Positions 1 through 4,975 of a stretch of DNA of 5,940 bases are shown piece by piece. The stretch spans positions 1 through 5,940 of the forward strand of contig JAHJKV010000034.1 of NCBI GenBank assembly GCA_018822065.1, given 5' to 3'. The notes below the pieces were generated by a model. It worked only from the letters and a program-made list of their open reading frames with translations. It was not told where the DNA came from and ran no database searches. The DNA is from Pseudomonadota bacterium (GTDB lineage: Bacteria; Desulfobacterota; Desulfovibrionia; Desulfovibrionales; Desulfovibrionaceae). The stretch's first letter is position 1. Each line of letters begins with the position of its first letter. The translations under genes were made by a program, and so were the position numbers.

Positions 1-201
1 CTCGTCCTTCTCGCCCTCGCCGATAATGACCAGACCGTCTACGTCCACGGTGTCAAAATGCGCACGCATGGCATCCACGGCTGCGCCGTCGCCCTGTTCC
101 TTCTGACCGCGCCCAAGCCAGCGTGAGGAAGCCAGTGCCGCCGCCTCGGTGACGCGGGTCAGTTCCATGGCCAAGTTTCTGGTCGATACCTGCCGGGTCA
201 T
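1..201 (-). CDS. glpX: Class II fructose-1,6-bisphosphatase GlpX, N-terminal part
   Basis: The first 67 codons of GlpX; the gene runs off the window at base 1. The enzyme hydrolyses fructose-1,6-bisphosphate to fructose-6-phosphate in the cytoplasm, the committed step of gluconeogenesis. The visible part matches the family closely: an N-terminal helix with ELTRVTEAAALASSRWLGRG (residues 13-32), then GDGAAVDAMR with Asp38, and VIIGEGEKDE ending at residue 67. Asp38 and Glu62 sit where known GlpX enzymes bind the catalytic metal. The ATG at 201 is preceded by AAGGAG (209-214) at 7-nt spacing, which fixes the start. The gene follows a 233-bp region containing a sigma-54 promoter and upstream dyads, so it is probably transcribed on its own under enhancer control. 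The identification is secure; only the missing remainder is unknown. Confidence 0.95.
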   Translation of the reverse strand, partial: MTRQVSTRNLAMELTRVTEAAALASSRWLGRGQKEQGDGAAVDAMRAHFDTVDVDGLVIIGEGEKDE

Positions 202-291
202 CCCTTTTCTCCTTGCCTGTGCCCTCCCTGGAGGAGCGGCGGTTCCTTGGCGCCTCGTCGCAACGCCTTTTCCAACGCACACCTTGGTCAT

Positions 292-307
292 TACAACCCT
301 CGTGCCA
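292..307 (-). promoter_or_regulatory. Sigma-54 (-24/-12) promoter of glpX
   Basis: Read on the minus strand the sequence is TGGCACGAGGGTTGTA, against the sigma-54 consensus TGGCACG-N4-TTGCA. The -24 block is perfect, the spacing is exact, and the -12 block differs in one base (GT instead of GC). The predicted transcription start is near 281, giving an untranslated leader of about 80 nt before the glpX ATG. Orientation, spacing to the gene, and the upstream dyads and IHF-like site all agree. The start point has not been measured. Confidence 0.82.
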
Positions 308-335
308 GAGTCGCTTGACGTGATACTTGCATATA

Positions 336-348
336 TTTCAGCATATTG
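336..348 (+). promoter_or_regulatory. Possible IHF binding site
   Basis: TTTCAGCATATTG matches the IHF consensus WATCARNNNNTTR at all but the second position. It lies in an AT-rich stretch (about 321-358) that stands out from its GC-rich surroundings, roughly 60 bp upstream of the predicted glpX transcription start. That is between the enhancer dyads and the promoter, where IHF normally bends DNA at sigma-54 promoters. The consensus is short, so the position is the main support. Confidence 0.5.
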
Positions 349-370
349 TATTTTTATGACTGCGCAGAAG

Positions 371-388
371 AGTGCCACAAAGGGCACA
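371..388. promoter_or_regulatory. Promoter-proximal enhancer dyad upstream of glpX
   Basis: AGTGCC-ACAAAG-GGCACA is an imperfect 18-bp dyad with the same arms and spacing as the dyad at 412-429. Its centre is about 98 bp upstream of the predicted sigma-54 start. A further lone half-site, AGTGCC at 393-398, lies between the two dyads; if it marks a degenerate third site, the three centres fall about 22 and 19 bp apart, close to two helical turns. It is probably an upstream activating sequence for an enhancer-binding protein, most simply the one encoded at 1339-2724. Confidence 0.65.
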
Positions 389-411
389 GGGGAGTGCCAG
401 ACCAGAACGAG

Positions 412-429
412 TGTGCCAGCCCTGGCACA
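412..429. promoter_or_regulatory. Distal enhancer dyad upstream of glpX
   Basis: TGTGCCAG-CC-CTGGCACA is a perfect inverted repeat of two 8-bp arms, centred about 140 bp upstream of the predicted glpX start and 41 bp (four helical turns) from the dyad at 371-388. It begins 5 bp past the stop codon of the PHP gene. The two-base centre makes it a poor RNA hairpin, and no T-tract follows on either strand, so an operator role is favoured over a terminator. It is probably a binding site for a dimeric Fis-type helix-turn-helix protein. Confidence 0.7.
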
Positions 430-434
430 GGAGA

Positions 435-1337
435 TCAGTGGAAAATTGGGCCCAGGGCCTCGGCCTCTTCGGCAGTGATGCCGTACTCGCCGGGGAGAAT
501 GGGACGATGGTCCTGCATGGGACCGAGGGGATAGCGCGTGCCGGAACCGCCTGAAATGCTCAAGCCATGCAGGCTCGCCAAGGCCACGGTCCGCGCCTGG
601 AGCACCTCGTTGGATTCCGGCCCCTGGTAGCCGTTTTCCCGATAAGGATAGATTCCCTCGATGGCGTGCAGCCCTGCTGCGGTCAGGGCATGAAGCTGCC
701 CGCGCATGGCCTCGGAAGGGTTATCCAGGAAAGGATGCGCCAGGATGGAAACGCCACCGGACCGCCGGATCAGGGCCACCGCCTCTGTGGGATCGAGCAG
801 TTCGGTCGTGCCGTAGGGGGGAGGATCAAGTCCTTCTGCTGCCAGAAAGGCCTTGCCGCTCATGGTGTCTGGAAACATGCGCTGTTCATGGGTCAAAAAG
901 TGCAGGATGGAAGACTTGTCCGGCATCTTGCCTGCATGCCGCATGAGTGTGGTGAACGTCACCGCCGAATTCCAGCCTGCCAGCTCGGCGATGAGCTTCC
1001 GGGCGGCATCCAGGGCAGCCAGTCGCAGGGTCGTGAAATAGTCCTCCAGGAATCGACGATCGGCCCCAGAGAAACGCATACCAAAACCGATGATATGGGC
1101 CTTACGACAGCTGAACTCGATGCCCATGGCCAGCCGGACCCGTCGCCGGGCGGCATGCTCGCTCGCGCTGGGGTCCCAGAAGGCATCTTGTTCGCAGATG
1201 CCCAACCCTGCAACGCCACGGGCAGCGGCCAGGTCCACCAGCATCCGCGAGGACACCTTAGCGCCCGGTGAAAGGGAGCTGTGGTTGTGCAGATCGAACT
1301 GCACGCTCGCCTTGGCTTTTTTCGGGCTGAAATTCAT
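435..1337 (-). CDS. Divergent PHP-domain protein
   Basis: A 300-residue protein of the PHP (polymerase and histidinol phosphatase) fold, nearest in layout to the TrpH/YciV-type phosphoesterases, which act on nucleotides or small phosphate esters with a multi-metal centre. Matching motifs are FDLHNHS (His17, His19), GIEFSC (Glu74), HIIGFG (His81) and SILAHP (His201). Other canonical ligands are changed: the usual TDHD is CEQD (residues 48-51), the SDG after the first motif is SPG (23-25), and the C-terminal GSDxH is GSGTR (264-268). The protein may have altered metal binding, a different activity, or a purely binding role. The ATG at 1337 lies one nucleotide after the regulator stop (TGATATG) and has only a weak Shine-Dalgarno sequence, so translation is probably coupled to the regulator. 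No signal peptide or membrane segment is seen; it is probably cytoplasmic. The fold is confident; the function is unknown. Confidence 0.85.
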   Translation of the reverse strand: MNFSPKKAKASVQFDLHNHSSLSPGAKVSSRMLVDLAAARGVAGLGICEQDAFWDPSASEHAARRRVRLAMGIEFSCRKAHIIGFGMRFSGADRRFLEDYFTTLRLAALDAARKLIAELAGWNSAVTFTTLMRHAGKMPDKSSILHFLTHEQRMFPDTMSGKAFLAAEGLDPPPYGTTELLDPTEAVALIRRSGGVSILAHPFLDNPSEAMRGQLHALTAAGLHAIEGIYPYRENGYQGPESNEVLQARTVALASLHGLSISGGSGTRYPLGPMQDHRPILPGEYGITAEEAEALGPIFH

Positions 1338-1338
1338 A

Positions 1339-2724
1339 TCATATCCCGAATTTCTTCATCTTGCGGTAGAGGGTGCGCCTGGGGATGCCCGAGAGTCGCG
1401 CAGCCTCGCTCACATTGCCTTCGGCCAGTTGCAGGTAGCGCAGCAGTTCCTTTTTCTCGAAATTGTCCATGATCCGTCCCCTGCGGGCGGAGTATTGGTC
1501 ATCTTCCTGGTTGCTCACGAGGCACGACTGTCCGCCAGAGGTAGGAAGCGGCAGGGAATCGCAGGCGGATTCGTTGATGCGGATGGCCAGGTCCTGGACC
1601 CGGATCACCTCGTCGCTGCAGAGAATCGCTGCGCGTTCGATCACATTTTCCAATTCGCGGACATTGCCGGGCCAGTCGTAGCGGCTCATGCGATCCAAGG
1701 CTGCGTTGTCGATGCCCTTGATCTTCATGTTCAGCTTGGCCTCGGCCTTGGTGATGAAATGGTAGGCGAGGTAGGGGATGTCCGAACGCCGCTGACGCAG
1801 GGCTGGCAAGGTGATCGTAAAAGTATTGAACCTATAGAAGAGATCGCGCCGGAACTCGCCGCGCTCCACGGCCTGCTCCAGGTCGCGGTTTGTGGCCGCG
1901 ATCACGCGCACTTTCACATTGCGGATTTCCGTGCAACCCACCCGGCGCACCTCGCCGGTCTGGAGAAAGCGCAGCAGCTTGGCCTGCAATTCCTCGCGCA
2001 TGTCCCCGATCTCGTCCAGGAACAGAGTGCCGCCGTCAGCCTCCTCGAAGAGTCCCTTGCGGTCCGCCTCGGCCCCGGTAAACGCGCCTTTGCGGTAGCC
2101 GAAGAGCTCGCTTTCCATGAGGGTGGACGTCAGGGCCGTGCAGTTGACGGAGATGAAGGGGCGATGCTTCAGGGGGCTGGTACGGTGGATGTTTCGGGCC
2201 ACCAGGTCCTTGCCCACGCCGGTCTCCCCCAGGAGCAGCACCGTGGTCGGGGTCGGGGCCACCCGCTTGATGAGCTCGTTCACCTCGGTCATCTCCGGCG
2301 ACTTGCCTATGATCCGGTCCTCGACCTCGGCGCGCTGCTCGATCTCGCGACGGGTGGCGATGTATCGCTCCCGGTAGCGCTCACCGGTCCGGATGGCCAG
2401 GGCCAGGATGCGGATCAGGCGTGCTCCGGCCCCGTTGTATACGGGGATGTCGGCCGGACAGTGGGTCTTGATGTGTTCGGCCACGGCTACCCGGCCCGTG
2501 GTGTCCACCAGGATGTTCACGGTGTCCATGTCCGGACAGTCGGTCAATCCGCCCAGCAGGGGCAGGTTCAGTTTTTGGGCCAAGATCAGGCTGGATGGAT
2601 TGCGATCAATATCAAGCAGGCCCGCGATCCGGATGCCGCGCACCTTGCCCACAGCCGCGAGAAACGGTCCGCAGGTTTTTCCTGATCCTGCGACCAGGAC
2701 GGTCACTTTCTTGTCTTTCCACAT
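1339..2724 (-). CDS. Sigma-54 enhancer-binding regulator with Rossmann-like sensor
   Basis: A 461-residue transcriptional activator of the NtrC class, which uses ATP hydrolysis to open promoters bound by sigma-54 RNA polymerase. The central AAA+ domain (about 138-375) is complete: Walker A GETGVGKD (166-173), the sigma-54 contact loop GAFTGA (213-218), Walker B GGTLFLDEIG (231-240), the arginine-finger region FRRDLFYRFN (291-300) and WPGNVRELEN (351-360). The C-terminus is a Fis-type helix-turn-helix (about 436-459, NVSEAARLSGIPRRTLYRKM). Residues 1 to about 115 are not a receiver, PAS or GAF domain. VTVLVAGSG near the start and GLLDID at 35-40 suggest a Rossmann fold binding a nucleotide or other metabolite. 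The start at ATG 2724 is chosen because AGGGGG (2729-2734) precedes it; the upstream GTG at 2757 lacks such a site and would place a palindrome in the coding region. The likely target is the glpX promoter. Confidence 0.93.
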   Translation of the reverse strand: MWKDKKVTVLVAGSGKTCGPFLAAVGKVRGIRIAGLLDIDRNPSSLILAQKLNLPLLGGLTDCPDMDTVNILVDTTGRVAVAEHIKTHCPADIPVYNGAGARLIRILALAIRTGERYRERYIATRREIEQRAEVEDRIIGKSPEMTEVNELIKRVAPTPTTVLLLGETGVGKDLVARNIHRTSPLKHRPFISVNCTALTSTLMESELFGYRKGAFTGAEADRKGLFEEADGGTLFLDEIGDMREELQAKLLRFLQTGEVRRVGCTEIRNVKVRVIAATNRDLEQAVERGEFRRDLFYRFNTFTITLPALRQRRSDIPYLAYHFITKAEAKLNMKIKGIDNAALDRMSRYDWPGNVRELENVIERAAILCSDEVIRVQDLAIRINESACDSLPLPTSGGQSCLVSNQEDDQYSARRGRIMDNFEKKELLRYLQLAEGNVSEAARLSGIPRRTLYRKMKKFGI

Positions 2725-2740
2725 GACGCCCCCTGGCTGT

Positions 2741-2758
2741 TGTGGCGGCCACGCCACA
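2741..2758. promoter_or_regulatory. 18-bp dyad just upstream of the regulator gene
   Basis: TGTGGCG-GCCA-CGCCACA is a perfect inverted repeat with 7-bp arms, beginning 16 bp upstream of the regulator ATG. It has the same total length and the same TGT-N12-ACA outer frame as the perfect dyad in front of glpX, though the inner bases differ (TGTGGC against TGTGCC). It may be an autoregulatory site for the Fis-type regulator, or it could form a leader hairpin near the ribosome binding site. Confidence 0.45.
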
Positions 2759-2873
2759 GGAACCGGGTTCGTGCCATGGCCGCCTGTTGCTTACTTCAAT
2801 GTTGCCGCTACTCCAGCGATCAGCCGAGCCTGGCAGTGGTCAGTGCGACCGTATCTATTCCATGCGAGGATGA

Positions 2874-3086
2874 TCATCCGATGTCCTTTCTGCTGCGAGT
2901 TCGTTTTCCGCCGTGCGGGCGTTCTTTCACGGGGGTCGAAACGGCCCTTGTCCCAGTCGTCGGGCTGGTCATGCGAACATAGCCACCCGGACCGAAACCC
3001 GTGAACAATATCTCCTCAGCGGGCGGATAGGCTCGGCAAATGGCATCCCTGCTGCAATTCCATTTTTCTCTCGTGATCCATAACAT
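2874..3086 (-). CDS. Doubtful small ORF, 70 codons
   Basis: An open frame from an ATG at 3086 to a TGA at 2874. AAGGAG lies 10 nt before the ATG, a usable ribosome binding site. The predicted product is basic at its C-terminus and contains FTGFGPGGYVRM near the middle. It has no recognised domain, signal peptide or membrane segment. By hand count about 60 percent of third codon positions are G or C, which looks lower than in the neighbouring genes and argues against coding. It may be a small hypothetical protein, a decayed remnant, or chance. Confidence 0.2.
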   Translation of the reverse strand: MLWITREKWNCSRDAICRAYPPAEEILFTGFGPGGYVRMTSPTTGTRAVSTPVKERPHGGKRTRSRKDIG

Positions 3087-3142
3087 GTGATTCCAGCTCC
3101 TTACGGCAAAGCAATCGTTCTGTCTCAAGCATTTCCCGGTGG

Positions 3143-3156
3143 AATGGACGTCCATT
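3143..3156. repeat. 14-bp perfect palindrome
   Basis: AATGGACGTCCATT is identical on both strands, in the non-coding gap about 60 bp downstream of rpe. A shorter relative, AATGGCCATT, occurs at 3185-3194. It has no loop, so it is not a terminator; it could be an operator for a regulator acting on the gene pair downstream, or chance. Confidence 0.35.
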
Positions 3157-3181
3157 GCCTGGAAGACGCCATTCACACCGC

Positions 3182-3207
3182 AAAAATGGCCATTGACGTA
3201 TCAATAA
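3182..3207 (-). terminator. Weak possible terminator after rpe
   Basis: Seven to twelve nucleotides after the rpe stop the transcript can form a short stem (ATTGA with TCAAT, extendable by two G-U pairs) around a UACG tetraloop, followed by GGCCA and five U residues. The stem is short and AT-rich and the U-tract is separated from it by five nucleotides, so termination would be inefficient. It is the only candidate for the end of the pyk-fba-rpe operon. Confidence 0.3.
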
Positions 3208-3213
3208 AACGCC

Positions 3214-3885
3214 TCAACGCGTCACCGCCTGTTGAAATGCGCTATGGCGGTCGGCATAGGGCGGGTGGCCGAAGAAGGCCGAGCCGGACACCAGTATGTC
3301 CGCACCGGCGGCCACCAGGGTAGGGGCATTCTCCAGGGTCACTCCGCCGTCCATCTGGATGCGCGTGTCCGTGTCTGCATCGTCGATCATGGCCCGCAGG
3401 TCCCGGACCTTGTCCAGGGTGAAGGGGATGAAGGACTGCCCGCCAAAACCCGGATTCACGCTCATGATGAGCACCATGGAGAGCTGGGGCAGCAGGTAAC
3501 GGATGGTTTCCAAGGGGGTGTGCGGGTTCAGCGAAACCGCAGCCTTGACCCCGGACTGGGCGATGAGACTCACGGTCCGCTCCAGGTGGGTCTCGGCTTC
3601 GGCATGCACGCAGATGAGGTCCGCGCCCGCATCCACGAATTCACCGATGAAACGCCCAGGCTCCTCGATCATCAGGTGCACGTCGAAGAAGAGCGAGCTC
3701 TCCTTGCGGCATGCCTTGATCACCGGCGGGCCAAAGGTGATGTTCGGCACGAAGCGGCCATCCATGACGTCCCAATGCACCCAGCTGAGCCCGGCGCTTT
3801 CCAGGGCGGCCAATTCCTCCGCCAACCGGCTGAAATCTGAGGACAAGAGCGATGGGGAAAGGATGAAGTCGTTAGTGAGGGACAT
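3214..3885 (-). CDS. rpe: Ribulose-phosphate 3-epimerase
   Basis: A 223-residue enzyme of normal family length that interconverts ribulose-5-phosphate and xylulose-5-phosphate in the pentose phosphate pathway, as a cytoplasmic TIM barrel. Family signatures run in order: ILSPSLLSSDF (8-18), WVHWDVMDGRFVPN (35-48) with metal ligand His37 and catalytic Asp39, FDVHLM (67-72) with His70, the phosphate-binding VNPGFGGQ (143-150), QMDGG (177-181) with second catalytic Asp179, and VSGSAFF (199-205). All expected catalytic and metal residues are present. The start at 3885 is set by AGGAGG (3891-3896) at 5-nt spacing, which overlaps the fba stop codon. It is the last gene of a pyk-fba-rpe operon and links glycolytic intermediates to pentose supply. 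Confidence 0.97.
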   Translation of the reverse strand: MSLTNDFILSPSLLSSDFSRLAEELAALESAGLSWVHWDVMDGRFVPNITFGPPVIKACRKESSLFFDVHLMIEEPGRFIGEFVDAGADLICVHAEAETHLERTVSLIAQSGVKAAVSLNPHTPLETIRYLLPQLSMVLIMSVNPGFGGQSFIPFTLDKVRDLRAMIDDADTDTRIQMDGGVTLENAPTLVAAGADILVSGSAFFGHPPYADRHSAFQQAVTR

Positions 3886-3890
3886 GGTCG

Positions 3891-3897
3891 CCTCCTA
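3891..3897 (-). promoter_or_regulatory. Stop-overlapping ribosome binding site, fba/rpe junction
   Basis: TAGGAGG fuses the fba TAG stop to a perfect AGGAGG for rpe, 5 nt before the rpe ATG. A ribosome finishing fba therefore sits on the rpe initiation region, which favours coupled translation. The same heptamer is used at the pyk/fba junction. Confidence 0.85.
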
Positions 3898-4962
3898 GGG
3901 GTTCACATTGGGGCGCAATTCGCCCGAGTCGTAGCGACGGGTCATGGCTTCCAGGGAGAGTGGACTGATGGAACGACCCCACCCGGCGCTGCCGAAGGAC
4001 AGGAATCGTTCACGGCAGAGTTCCTTCATGGCTAAGGTCGCTGCGGCCAGAAACTTGCGTGGGTCGAAATTTTTAGGATTTTCGAAAAGATGGCGTCGTA
4101 CTGCTCCTGTGGCAGCCAAGCGCAGGTCGGTGTCGATGTTCACCTTGCGAACGCCGTGCCGGATGCCCTCCTGGATTTCCTTGACTGGGACACCGTATGT
4201 TTCCCCCAGGTCTCCACCATAGTCATTGATCACTTTAAGCCACTCCTGGGGCACCGAGGAGGAGCCGTGCATCACCAGATGGGTGTTGGGGATGCGGGCA
4301 TGGATCGCCTTGACCCGCTCGATGGACAGAACCTCGCCCGTGGGCGGTTTGCTGAACTTGTAGGCCCCGTGGCTGGTGCCGATGGCGATGGCCAGGGCGT
4401 CCACCCCGGTCTGCTGCACAAAATCTGCAGCCTGGTCCGGGTCGGTGAGCATTTGCTCCCGGGTGAGCTTCCCCTCGGCCCCCACGCCGTCCTCCTTGCC
4501 TGCGGTTGCCGTCACAAGCGAGCCGAGAACCCCCAATTCGCCCTCCACGGAAACGCCGCAGGCATGGGCCATATCGGCCACCTGTCGGCTGACCTCCATG
4601 TTGTACTCGTAGCTGGACGGGGTCTTGGCATCAGTCAGGAGCGAACCGTCCATCATCACCGAGGAAAACCCGGACTGGATGGACTGGATGCACACCGAGG
4701 GCGAGGATCCGTGGTCCTGGTGCAGGCACAGGGGGACCTGCGGCCACTCCTCCAGAGCCGCCCCAACCAGACCGCGCAGGAAGGCGGCACCGGCATATTT
4801 CCGGGCACCCGCCGAACTCTGGACGATGACCGGGCTGTCCGTCTCGTGCGCGGCTTCCATGATGGCTCGCATCTGCTCCATGTTGTTGACGTTGAAGGCA
4901 GGCACGCCGTAGGTGTTTTCAGCTGCGTGATCCAGCAGTTGTCTCAGGGATATCAAGGCCAT
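3895..4962 (-). CDS. fba: Class II fructose-bisphosphate aldolase
   Basis: A 355-residue zinc-dependent aldolase that reversibly joins glyceraldehyde-3-phosphate and dihydroxyacetone phosphate into fructose-1,6-bisphosphate, serving glycolysis and gluconeogenesis. It resembles the CbbA-like subgroup. Visible signatures are YGVPAFNVNNMEQ (18-30), LHQDHG (80-85) with catalytic Asp83 and zinc ligand His84, SVEGELG (138-144), the glycine-loop region GTSHGAYKF (195-203) with His198, VMHGSSS (230-236) with His232, and the phosphate-binding NIDTD (275-279). The zinc and catalytic residues are all present. The ATG at 4962 is chosen over upstream in-frame starts because AGGAGG (4969-4974) lies 6 nt before it and family members begin here; an earlier start would overlap the end of pyk. 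Its product is the substrate of the GlpX enzyme encoded downstream. Confidence 0.96.
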   Translation of the reverse strand: MALISLRQLLDHAAENTYGVPAFNVNNMEQMRAIMEAAHETDSPVIVQSSAGARKYAGAAFLRGLVGAALEEWPQVPLCLHQDHGSSPSVCIQSIQSGFSSVMMDGSLLTDAKTPSSYEYNMEVSRQVADMAHACGVSVEGELGVLGSLVTATAGKEDGVGAEGKLTREQMLTDPDQAADFVQQTGVDALAIAIGTSHGAYKFSKPPTGEVLSIERVKAIHARIPNTHLVMHGSSSVPQEWLKVINDYGGDLGETYGVPVKEIQEGIRHGVRKVNIDTDLRLAATGAVRRHLFENPKNFDPRKFLAAATLAMKELCRERFLSFGSAGWGRSISPLSLEAMTRRYDSGELRPNVNP

Positions 4963-4968
4963 GGAAAA

Positions 4969-4975
4969 CCTCCTA
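4969..4975 (-). promoter_or_regulatory. Stop-overlapping ribosome binding site, pyk/fba junction
   Basis: TAGGAGG fuses the pyk TAG stop to a perfect AGGAGG, 6 nt before the fba ATG. It determines the fba start and implies coupled translation of pyk and fba. Confidence 0.85.

Larger units (their letters stand above)
2725..3213. other. 489-bp mostly non-coding gap between rpe and the regulator
   Basis: No convincing protein or RNA gene is seen on either strand. The stretch holds a weak possible terminator after rpe, a 14-bp palindrome (3143-3156), a 12-bp palindrome GGATGATCATCC (2868-2879), a doubtful 70-codon ORF (2874-3086) and the 18-bp dyad at 2741-2758. A perfect -24-like TGGCACG occurs on the minus strand at 2770-2776, but nothing at the matching -12 position fits, so no sigma-54 promoter is called. 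The regulator promoter presumably lies here, but no clear -35/-10 pair is visible. Confidence 0.6.

Noticed and set aside
371..429. The TGGCAC half-sites as additional sigma-54 -24 elements
   Set aside because: Each contains TGGCAC on the minus strand, but none has a TTGC-like element at the required spacing; they fit better as dyad arms.
412..429. Terminator hairpin after the PHP gene
   Set aside because: The arms are perfect but only two bases separate them, and no T-tract follows on either strand.
1090..2685. Long plus-strand open frame of 531 codons opposite the regulator
   Set aside because: It mirrors a clear AAA+ regulator, shows no recognisable domain, and is the kind of antisense frame that high-GC codon bias produces.
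2725..2757. Earlier GTG start for the regulator at 2757
   Set aside because: There is no Shine-Dalgarno sequence before it, the 11 added residues are low-complexity, and it would place the 18-bp dyad in the coding region.
2761..2776. Sigma-54 promoter for the regulator
   Set aside because: TGGCACG is present on the minus strand, but the -12 position reads CGGTT, lacking the required GC.
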